19,636 nucleotides of DNA from Candidatus Altarchaeum sp. CG2_30_32_3053. GTDB taxonomy: Archaea > Altiarchaeota > Altiarchaeia > Altiarchaeales > Altiarchaeaceae. The stretch is taken from contig MNZY01000239.1 of assembly GCA_001873845.1 (NCBI GenBank), positions 1 through 19,636 on the forward strand. The letters are read 5' to 3'. The notes under the pieces were generated by a model, which worked only from the letters and a program-made list of their open reading frames with translations, made no database searches and was not told the DNA's origin. Both the position numbers and the translations under genes were made by a program. Positions 14,189 through 19,636 of this stretch are shown here, one piece after another; positions within the stretch are counted from its first letter, which is position 1, and the number at the start of each line of letters is the position of its first letter.

Positions 14189-15295
14189 ATGTCTCATAAA
14201 ATAACACTGATAAGGGGTGATGGTTCCGGTCCGGAAATAGTAGAACAGGCAAAAAGGGCAATTGACAAAGCAATAGAAGTAGGTGGAGAGAAAATCAGGT
14301 GGGAAATTTTTGATGCCGGTGCTGATGTAGTGGCAAAAGAGGGAACACCTTTGCCTACTCATGTAATTGATTCAGTTAAAAGAAACAAAATTGCATTAAA
14401 GGGCCCCATTACAACACCTCTTGGAAAGGGCTTCAGAAGTGTTAATGTTAAATTAAGAAAACAGCTTGACTTGTATGCGTGTGTCAGGCCGTGCAAATAT
14501 TATAAAGGAATTAAAACGAGAATAAGTGAGCCCGAAAATATTGACCTTGTTATAATAAGAGAAAATACGGAAGATTTATATGCGGGAATTGAATTTGAAA
14601 AAGGAAATGCTGATACAATTGAGTTAATTAAATTTATTGAAAGTAAAGATAAGGGAAAGATAAGGGAGGACTCTGCAATAGGTCTAAAGGCAATTTCTGG
14701 ATTTGGAAGCAAGAGAATTATAAAATACGCCTTTGAATATGCGGAGAGGAATAAAAGAAAGAGTGTTACGGCTGTTACAAAGTCAAACATAATGAAATTT
14801 AGCGATGGTTTGTTTATGCACACAGCGGAAGAAATTTCAAAAAATCATCCTGAAATAAAATTTAAACATAAACTGGTTGATAGTTTGTGTATGGACATTG
14901 TTCAGTTTCCGGAAAATTATGATGTTTTGGTTCTGCCAAATTTATATGGAGATATAGTGAGTGATTTATGTGCGGGTTTAATTGGAGGACTGGGTGTTGC
15001 CCCGGGAGCAAATATCGGGGATGACTGTGCGGTCTTTGAGGCAGTTCACGGCTCTGCACCAGAATTTAAGGGCACATACAGGTTAAATCCAACTGCTTTA
15101 ATTCTTTCAGGTGTTCTGATGCTAAGATATATAAAAGAAAATGACGCCGCTGAAATTTTGGAAAATGCTGTTGCGAAGGTTGTTGAAGATGGAAAGTATG
15201 TAACCTTTGATATAGCAAAGAATCCCACAGAAGCAGTTGGAACAAAAGAAATGACGGATGCTATATTAAAAGAAATTGAACACCTTTCTGTATAA
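14189..15295 (+). CDS. Isocitrate/isopropylmalate dehydrogenase family enzyme, probably NAD-dependent isocitrate dehydrogenase
   Basis: This is a beta-decarboxylating dehydrogenase. ITLIRGDGSGPEIV opens the fold. GPITTPLGKGFRSVNVKLRK, followed by QLDLYACVRPCKYYKG, is the substrate-binding region; the FRSVN serine and this context resemble NAD-isocitrate dehydrogenases more than IPMDH. IIRENTEDLYAGIE, VTKSNIMKFSDGLF, the metal-binding LYGDIVSDLCAGLIGGLG and HGSAPEFKG-x4-NPTA follow. The acidic residue after HGSAP suggests NAD rather than NADP. I chose ATG 14189 (MSHKITL); ATG 14144 adds 15 residues partly encoded by the tandem repeat. Homoisocitrate or isopropylmalate dehydrogenase remain alternatives. 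No leu genes are adjacent. Confidence 0.88.
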   Translation: MSHKITLIRGDGSGPEIVEQAKRAIDKAIEVGGEKIRWEIFDAGADVVAKEGTPLPTHVIDSVKRNKIALKGPITTPLGKGFRSVNVKLRKQLDLYACVRPCKYYKGIKTRISEPENIDLVIIRENTEDLYAGIEFEKGNADTIELIKFIESKDKGKIREDSAIGLKAISGFGSKRIIKYAFEYAERNKRKSVTAVTKSNIMKFSDGLFMHTAEEISKNHPEIKFKHKLVDSLCMDIVQFPENYDVLVLPNLYGDIVSDLCAGLIGGLGVAPGANIGDDCAVFEAVHGSAPEFKGTYRLNPTALILSGVLMLRYIKENDAAEILENAVAKVVEDGKYVTFDIAKNPTEAVGTKEMTDAILKEIEHLSV

Positions 15296-15327
15296 GCGCA
15301 GTATGTCTTTAAATCGCAGTAAATCCC

Positions 15328-15738
15328 GAGTTTCTCGCCCATAAGTAAAAGTTTGGGCGTAATTTTTAAATCCCAAAAATTTGAAAATATCCAAATAATA
15401 GTGAGGTTATTTTCAAATTCTCAGAGGATTTGAAAAGACACGAACGAAGTGGGCGTATTTTCAAATTCTCAGAGGATTTGAAAAGACACGAACGAAGTGA
15501 GTGGAACGATGTGAGCTTATTTTCAAAATCAAGAGATTTTGTAAATATCCGAGCAACAGCGAGGTTATTTTCAAATTCGCAAAGATTTTGTAAATATCCG
15601 AATGCTAATGAGGTTATTTTAAAATTGTGTGAATTTTAAAATCTCCGAACGAAGTGGGCGTAATTTTTGTTGTTAAGCATAACTAATTTTGTAAATTTTT
15701 AAATTACTCGTCCATTTTTTGATTGTTGGAAAGATGGG
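15328..15738 (+). repeat. Conserved ~110-bp intergenic block interrupted by a hairpin-linker array
   Basis: The outer parts, 15328-15367 and 15658-15738, align with one continuous block at 18960-19069. Between them sits an array (15368-15668) of about six units with a period near 48 bp. Each unit is a hairpin such as TTTTCAAAT-x9-ATTTGAAAA plus a linker such as GACACGAACGAAGTGGGCGTA; one linker is longer (GAGTGGAACGATGTGAGCTTA). GGGCGTAATTTTT stands at both junctions (15355-15367 and 15656-15668). Unit hairpin stems vary while complementarity is kept. A translated frame here is simply repeat-encoded. Confidence 0.8.
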
Positions 15739-15759
15739 GCAAATAGTAAATTTATCATT

Positions 15760-15866
15760 TTCAAATCGCAGAGATTTGAAAATATACTGAAAATCTTTGA
15801 GATTTTCAATCTTTAAAAATCTTTGGATTTTAAAATACTAAAATCTTTGGTTTCAATCTTTAAAAA
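15760..15866 (-). repeat. Repeat module reaching into the hjc 3' end
   Basis: Reading on the minus strand, AAATTTTTAAAGATTGAAACC followed by AAAG, TTTTAGTATTTTAAAATC matches 19461-19508 closely. Further degraded copies of the ATTGAAA-AAAG-AGTATTTT module follow out to 15760. The TGA stop of hjc is the TGA inside GATTGAAACC, so the last residues of that protein are repeat-encoded. Confidence 0.65.
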
Positions 15867-16245
15867 TTTTAAACTGGCTGATAACCTCTTCATAAGTATT
15901 AAAAGTCTCATTTAAATCTATGTTCTTATTTATTTTGTCAGAGTCATAGAATCTGACATCCTTTCTTAGAAATTTTACTGCAAAAAAGCACCTGACTTTG
16001 GCAATTTCCTTAAATTTTTTAAAATTTTCAATACTTTTTGAGATATAAATTTTATCGTTTTTTGTCTTTTTGCATTGTATTGCTATAACAATATCATTCT
16101 TCATAATTAACACATCCGGCAATAATTCTGAATATCTTCCGCTGCCGGCAATTCTCATTGCAATAAATCCATCTGCACTAAACATCTCAACCAGTTTTCT
16201 TTCAAAAACAGTGCCTTTTATATATTCCTTATTCATTTCAGTCAT
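15853..16245 (-). CDS. hjc: Holliday junction resolvase Hjc
   Basis: Archaeal Hjc cuts four-way DNA junctions in recombination and fork repair. The 130 residues show the family order: YIKGTVFERKLVEMF (E15, R16), GFIAMRIAGSGR (GSG at 34-36), LLPDVLI with D44, then AIQCKKTK with K59. Spacing from D44 to positions 57 and 59 equals that of the D-13-E-x-K catalytic core, but residue 57 is Gln instead of Glu. Gln is tolerated in parts of the PD-(D/E)xK superfamily, so activity is plausible. It starts 8 bp after the stop of the ACT-domain gene and is probably co-transcribed with it. The C-terminus SQFKIFKD lies in a repeat module. Confidence 0.88.
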   Translation of the reverse strand: MTEMNKEYIKGTVFERKLVEMFSADGFIAMRIAGSGRYSELLPDVLIMKNDIVIAIQCKKTKNDKIYISKSIENFKKFKEIAKVRCFFAVKFLRKDVRFYDSDKINKNIDLNETFNTYEEVISQFKIFKD

Positions 16246-16253
16246 ATTTTGAA

Positions 16254-16751
16254 CTAATTCAAATCACTTATTAACAGGAAGTCCTTCTCTTTACAGATTT
16301 CGTTCAGTGTTTCATTTATCTGTCTGTCTTGTGCCTCATCGTATTCGATCTTTAACATACACGTAGAAACGGAATCCGGTGATTTCATAATCACACTTAA
16401 ATCATACACTAATCCACCTTCATTGATTTTATCTATTGTTCCCCTGATATCTTTATCTATAACATGCCCGACCATAATAATTGTTTTAGTCCTTTTTTTA
16501 TAATATTTTTTTCCTTCAATTTTTATTTCCGAAATTTTTATCCTTTCCTTAATCAGTGCATTTTGGACATTTTCAACCGATTTAATATCATCAATTCCGA
16601 ACACAATTTCAACAGGAATTTCATCATTCTCCTTAAACCGGTGCGAATGGACAATACTTTGTATATTTGCATTGTTGGCTGAAATCGGTTCAATTGCCCT
16701 GATTAAACTTCCAGGTGTGTCCTTTAAAAAAATTTTCATATTTATTTTCAT
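16254..16751 (-). CDS. Double ACT-domain protein, amino-acid-binding regulator
   Basis: This 165-residue protein has two ACT-like domains. The first (about 5-78) has KIFLKDTPGSLIRAIEPISANNANIQSIVHSH, with the DTPGSL ligand loop. The second (about 88-160) has KTIIMVGHVIDKDIRGTIDKINEGG and ends near LLISDLN. ACT domains bind amino acids and control enzymes or regulators; similar archaeal proteins often accompany homoserine dehydrogenase, but no such gene is in this window. Ligand unknown. ATG 16751 is used; the in-frame ATG four residues later (MKIFLK) is equally plausible. hjc follows 8 bp downstream on the same strand. Confidence 0.85.
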   Translation of the reverse strand: MKINMKIFLKDTPGSLIRAIEPISANNANIQSIVHSHRFKENDEIPVEIVFGIDDIKSVENVQNALIKERIKISEIKIEGKKYYKKRTKTIIMVGHVIDKDIRGTIDKINEGGLVYDLSVIMKSPDSVSTCMLKIEYDEAQDRQINETLNEICKEKDFLLISDLN

Positions 16752-16868
16752 TCTGTTAGAATTTAGGGTGTCTGATTTGATTTGGTTATTTTATTACGTT
16801 TAAAATTTAATTATAATTAATTAGAAATAATTAGGACTTTGAAAAAAATTTATTACTTAATGTTTAAT

Positions 16869-16952
16869 GCCGAGGTGGCAGAATCCGGTAATGCGCACGC
16901 CTCGAGAGCGTGTTCCCGCGAGGGAATTAGGGTTCAAATCCCTGCCTCGGCG
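16869..16952 (+). tRNA. tRNA-Ser (anticodon CGA)
   Basis: Acceptor GCCGAGG pairs with CCTCGGC, with G as discriminator. The anticodon stem is CACGC/GCGTG with loop CTCGAGA, giving CGA (codon UCG). A long variable arm, TTCCC-GCGA-GGGAA, identifies a class II tRNA, and G73 favours Ser over Leu. The T arm is TAGGG-TTCAAAT-CCCTG. CCA is not encoded. The 3' end is followed at once by a 14-bp tandem repeat that starts on the discriminator G. Confidence 0.94.
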
Positions 16953-16989
16953 AAAATTTAACGATGAAAATTTAACGATGAAAATTTAA
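16952..16989 (+). repeat. 14-bp tandem repeat at the tRNA-Ser 3' end
   Basis: GAAAATTTAACGAT is present at 16952 and 16966, with a partial third copy GAAAATTTAA at 16980. The first base of the array is the discriminator base of the tRNA. Confidence 0.85.
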
Positions 16990-17070
16990 ATGAAAAATTT
17001 CAGATATTTTTATACCAAATCTAATTTTTAAGAAGTTATGAATTTAAAGATATATGAATTTAAGAAGTTA

Positions 17071-17188
17071 TATAGTCATTTTGACATCTTTTGATAATAT
17101 TGTTTTTGTCCATATATTTATTCTTTAAATCATAATATGTGATGTTGATGTTCAAAATAAATAATCAAAAGTTGAAATTTTCACTATA
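17071..17188 (+). mobile_element. MITE-like element, copy 3
   Basis: This is an uninterrupted 118-bp copy of the element at 43-158, with the same 25-bp imperfect terminal inverted repeats and TA at both outer ends. It ends 13 bp before the ATG of the LOR/SDH-family gene. As with the other two copies, the GTTGAAATTTTCACTATA end faces the gene. The internal ATATATTTATTCTTTAAAT may offer a TATA box, but this is not demonstrated. Confidence 0.65.
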
Positions 17189-17201
17189 AATAAAATTTAA
17201 A

Positions 17202-18416
17202 ATGCGACAGGAAACAATAGAGCTTACAGGACATATTATTGATTCTCTGATACTTCCGAAAGTGTTTGATACAATAATGGAAGATAAAGGAGACTTTGAG
17301 GTTTTGGAATTTAAAATAGGTAAAAAGAAAACCGAGCAAAGTTATACAAAAATTTTAGTGAAAGGAAAAGATAACGAGCACCTCAATACAATTCTTCAAA
17401 AGATCCAAAAATTGGGGGCGATTATTGCTGTTCCAAAAGATGCCGAAACCGAAATTGTGGATATGGATGGTGCCGCTCCTGAAAATTTCTGCCCTACAAC
17501 AAATCAAAAGACATACATAAGAATCCAGGGGGAATGGAAAGAAGTAAAGCATCAGAAGATGGATGCGTGCATTATTATTGAAAATGAAATTCCTGTCTGC
17601 AAAATATTCAGGCACATAAAAAAAGGTGACAAAGTTGTTGTCGGATTAGAAGGAATTAAAATTGAGCCGATTGAAAGATCAAGAGAACCGATGGGTTTAT
17701 TTGGATTTATGAGGAGTGAGACATCAACGGAAAAACCAACCATCACCCTGATAAAAGAGGTCTCAAATGAATTAAAAAAAATAAAAAAAGATGGCGGAAA
17801 AATAGGCATTGTTTGTGGTTCTGTGGTTATTCACACGGGGGCGAGCAGAGCACTTGCGGAAATCATAAATTTAGGATATGTTGATGCGTTCTTTGCAGGG
17901 AATGCCGTTGCCGTCAGAGATATTGAGTATGAAATTTACGGGACATCCCTTGGAGTTAACATTGAAACAGGAAAAGTGGAGCAGTACGGATACAGGAAAC
18001 ACACTTCAACAATAAATTTAATAAGGCGACTTGGCTCTGTCAATGAATTAATAAATAAAGGAACAATAAAGCACGGAATGATGTATGAATTAATTGCCAA
18101 AAATATTCCATACATTCTTGCGGGAAGTATAAGAGATGACGGACCTTTGCCGGAGGTAATAACAGATATTTGTGAATCACAGGATAAAATGCGCGAGTTG
18201 GTGCAGGATTTGGATGTGGTTTTGATGATGGGTTCAATGCTTCATTCAATCGCTCTTGGAAATTTAATGAAGGCAGAAACAAAGGTTATCTGCGTTGATA
18301 TAGATCCCGCAATTGTTACTAAATTGAGAGACAGAGGAACATCACAGGCAATAGGGATAGTAACTGATTTAGGAACATTTATTCCTGCATTGCTTGAAGA
18401 ACTTAAAAGAAAATAG
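17202..18416 (+). CDS. LOR/SDH-family protein (TIGR00300 type), probable archaeal ornithine cyclodeaminase
   Basis: This 404-residue protein belongs to the archaeal family with the LOR/SDH bifunctional enzyme conserved domain. Family members are known or proposed to turn ornithine into proline and ammonia. The N-terminal part (1-100) opens IELTGHIIDSLILPKVFD. A middle segment has FGFMRSETSTEKP. The C-terminal nucleotide-binding part includes GIVCGSVVIHTGASRALAEI, YVDAFFAGNAVAVRDIEYEI and LMMGSMLHSIALGNLM, then KVICVDIDPAIVTKLRDRG. No hydrophobic anchor. It stands alone, with a MITE-like element ending 13 bp upstream. Substrate assignment rests on family knowledge only. Confidence 0.85.
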   Translation: MRQETIELTGHIIDSLILPKVFDTIMEDKGDFEVLEFKIGKKKTEQSYTKILVKGKDNEHLNTILQKIQKLGAIIAVPKDAETEIVDMDGAAPENFCPTTNQKTYIRIQGEWKEVKHQKMDACIIIENEIPVCKIFRHIKKGDKVVVGLEGIKIEPIERSREPMGLFGFMRSETSTEKPTITLIKEVSNELKKIKKDGGKIGIVCGSVVIHTGASRALAEIINLGYVDAFFAGNAVAVRDIEYEIYGTSLGVNIETGKVEQYGYRKHTSTINLIRRLGSVNELINKGTIKHGMMYELIAKNIPYILAGSIRDDGPLPEVITDICESQDKMRELVQDLDVVLMMGSMLHSIALGNLMKAETKVICVDIDPAIVTKLRDRGTSQAIGIVTDLGTFIPALLEELKRK

Positions 18417-18461
18417 AATTTAAAATATTTATACTAATGATTAATTTATAATAATTATTTA

Positions 18462-18469
18462 TTTATATA
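18462..18469 (+). promoter_or_regulatory. TATA box of the small membrane protein gene
   Basis: TTTATATA matches the archaeal TATA consensus and lies 44 bp before the ATG. Initiation about 25 bp downstream would leave a leader of roughly 14 nt. It is the clearest promoter in the window. Confidence 0.55.
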
Positions 18470-18505
18470 CCTAATCTAATTAATAAACAATAAACAAAAA
18501 CCAAA

Positions 18506-18889
18506 ATGGCATCTGAAAAGGGGTTGATCGTGGTGGCGACATTTTTTATAGTGATGTCGCTTACTACGAACATGGGATTCTGGTTTGATGGAGAGGTGAT
18601 AGAGCTGTATTTGGCAACTATGTTGAACATCTTGGCAACTGTTGTGAAGGTAGCAATGAAGAGAGGGGTTATTGGAATGAGTTCTTTGGGAGCAAGTGTT
18701 GTTGCAGACATACATTTGATATGGGCAGTAGTTATAACATTGGGAGCAGGAGTAGTAGACCCAGTAACTGGAATTGTTCACAGCGAACTTGCAAGAGGTT
18801 TGGCCTTTGGAGCAATATTTGCAAATTTGGTAAGCATTGCATTGTTGCTCATGGAAACACACCACGAAGCAAAGAAAGAAGTAGATTAA
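18506..18889 (+). CDS. Small integral membrane protein of unknown function (DUF6394-like)
   Basis: This 127-residue protein has four predicted membrane helices: about 7-25 (LIVVATFFIVMSLTTNMGF), 32-50 (IELYLATMLNILATVVKVA), 59-83 (ending WAVVITLGAGVV) and 97-117 (GLAFGAIFANLVSIALLL). The tail ETHHEAKKEVD is charged. The pattern FFIVMSLTTNMGF, LNILATVVK, ASVVADIHLIWA and FANLVSIALL resembles a small archaeal/bacterial family that I recall as DUF6394; the assignment is from memory. It is monocistronic with a good TATA box and a strong T-rich terminator. Base composition is less A-rich than the neighbours (many TTG and GGA codons), which may reflect high expression. Confidence 0.8.
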   Translation: MASEKGLIVVATFFIVMSLTTNMGFWFDGEVIELYLATMLNILATVVKVAMKRGVIGMSSLGASVVADIHLIWAVVITLGAGVVDPVTGIVHSELARGLAFGAIFANLVSIALLLMETHHEAKKEVD

Positions 18890-18924
18890 ATTAAACCAGG
18901 AAAAATACAGAAATCAGTAAATTG

Positions 18925-18954
18925 TTTTTTTTTTTATCTTTTTTTTTATCTTTT
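18925..18954 (+). terminator. T-rich archaeal terminator
   Basis: A run of eleven T, then ATC, nine T, ATC and four T begins 36 bp after the membrane protein stop. Such oligo-T tracts end archaeal transcription without a hairpin. Confidence 0.7.
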
Positions 18955-18959
18955 AACTT

Positions 18960-19069
18960 GAGTTTCCCACCCCAGCGTAAAAGTTTGAGCGTATTTTTGT
19001 TTTTAAGCATAATTAATTTTGTAAATTTTTAAAATTACTCGTCCATTTTTTGATGGTGGGAAAGAAGGG
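18960..19069. repeat. Uninterrupted ~110-bp conserved block with inverted ends
   Basis: This is the continuous counterpart of the split block at 15328-15738. TTTCCCACC (18963-18971) and GGTGGGAAA (19055-19063) are perfect inverted repeats enclosing a shared core with TTAAGCATAATTAATTTTGT and ATTACTCGTCCATTTTTTGA. It could be a small inverted-repeat element or a structured RNA; it has no ORF. Confidence 0.6.
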
Positions 19070-19197
19070 TTTTAAATTCTGTTTTGTGAATTTGTGGAAA
19101 GCATGTTATATTTCTGGAAAAGAAATTTCTTTTACCTGTGGACTTAGTGAATCCACTAACTTTTGAATATTTAAAGTAATTTAAGGATATGGGTTTG

Positions 19198-19520
19198 CTT
19201 ACGCTCACTTCGTTCGTGTCTTTACAAAATGTTGAGAACATTTTGTAATCTTGCTTACGCTCGGAGATTTTAAATTTCTAATGAAATTTAAAATAAGATT
19301 GAAATCCAAAGGTTTCAGTATTTTAAAATTTCATAAATTTTAAAAGATTGAAAAACTTGTAGTTTTCAGTGTTTCAAATTCTCTGCGAATTTGAAAATTA
19401 TGTATTTTTAAAATCTCTGCGTTTTTAAAATAATTTCGCTTCGCTCTCATTTAAAAATTTCGTAAATTTTTAAAGATTGAAACCAAAGGTTTTAGTATTT
19501 TAAAATCCTATAGATTTTTA
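19198..19520. repeat. Hairpin-linker repeat block
   Basis: This contains the linker ACGCTCACTTCGTTCGTG and the hairpin TACAAAATGTT/AACATTTTGTA, the inverted partner (19205-19311) of 12195-12301. It also holds several ATTGAAA-AAAGG-AGTATTTT modules, a hairpin TTTCAAATTC/GAATTTGAAA near 19375-19398, and the linker TTCGCTTCGCTCTCAT at 19434-19450 shared with 2965-2981 and with taw1. No gene is visible. Confidence 0.7.
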
Positions 19521-19525
19521 AACTT

Positions 19526-19634
19526 GAGTTTCAAAGTTATGGTGTTTTGACCTTGACAAAATGATAAAATTGGTGGCAATAAAAAACATATTTTAAAGGT
19601 GTTTTTAGCCATTTTTTAAATATCTTTGAAACTC
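19526..19634. repeat. 109-bp segment with 11-bp inverted ends at the window edge
   Basis: GAGTTTCAAAG (19526-19536) is perfectly inverted at 19624-19634 (CTTTGAAACTC). The left flank AACTTGAGTTTC is shared with the block starting near 18955. It may be another small element; it reaches the window end, so its limits are uncertain. Confidence 0.45.
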
Positions 19635-19636
19635 GG

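Noticed and set aside
15430..15639. Open frame of 69 codons (KRHERSG... repeated)
   Set aside because: It is the translation of the hairpin-linker array; the residues repeat with the DNA period.
15368..15668. CRISPR array
   Set aside because: The ~48-bp units have no constant repeat alternating with unique spacers; both hairpin and linker are variably conserved, and no cas genes are near.
18476..18865. Minus-strand frame of 129 codons opposite the membrane protein gene
   Set aside because: It is rich in Cys, His and Tyr in a pattern produced by the opposite strand; the plus frame has coherent membrane helices, a TATA box and a terminator.

Overview
The window is AT-rich chromosomal DNA from an archaeon. 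The evidence is an archaeal-type S10-like ribosomal protein cluster that includes the archaeal inserts SUI1/aIF1 and RNase P Rpp29, a Taw1 (wyosine) enzyme, an archaeal Holliday junction resolvase (Hjc), an archaeal LOR/SDH-family protein, and two tRNA genes without encoded CCA. Gene content is euryarchaeal-like. I cannot fix the lineage from the sequence; an Altiarchaeota-like or other uncultivated AT-rich archaeon is only a guess. Almost no gene has a visible Shine-Dalgarno motif. Starts typically read AAAATG or TTAAAATG.

Layout. 1-2857: a small winged-helix protein followed one base later by a membrane-anchored beta-propeller protein; together they look like one sensor-regulator gene split at an A8 run. 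2858-3417: an intergenic repeat block. 3418-3888 (-): a hypothetical, possibly winged-helix protein. 3994-4194: a MITE-like element carrying a second nested MITE-like element. 4203-6070: ilvN, a stand-alone LigD-type 3'-phosphoesterase, and taw1. 6177-12043: rpl3, rpl4, rpl23, rpl2, rps19, rpl22, rps3, rpl29, sui1, rnp1, rps17, all on + and in canonical archaeal order. The cluster stops after a short rps17; rpl14 does not follow. 12044-12621: repeats plus tRNA-Arg(GCG) on the minus strand. 12622-12963: a lysine-rich unknown protein, tail-to-tail with an M24 peptidase (12958-14001, -). 14189-15295: an isocitrate/isopropylmalate dehydrogenase family enzyme. 15296-15852: a hairpin-linker repeat array. 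15853-16751 (-): hjc and a double-ACT protein. 16869-16952: tRNA-Ser(CGA). 17202-18416: LOR/SDH family protein. 18506-18889: a small membrane protein with a clear TATA box and T-rich terminator. 18890-19636: more repeats.

Functionally the genes are translation machinery, amino-acid metabolism and its control (ilvN, ACT protein, dehydrogenase, LOR/SDH enzyme), DNA repair (phosphoesterase, Hjc) and tRNA modification. The striking feature is the non-coding DNA. (1) Three copies of a ~117-bp element with 25-bp imperfect terminal inverted repeats lie upstream of genes in the same orientation; two end 8 and 13 bp before a start codon. (2) A modular family of hairpins joined by a GAACGAAGTGAGCG-like linker forms arrays with a ~48-bp period, and one array sits inside a block whose uninterrupted counterpart is also present. 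(3) Short tandem duplications of 14-22 bp abut gene starts and stops at six places. One repeat module also forms the 5' coding sequence of taw1, and another encodes the 3' end of hjc.
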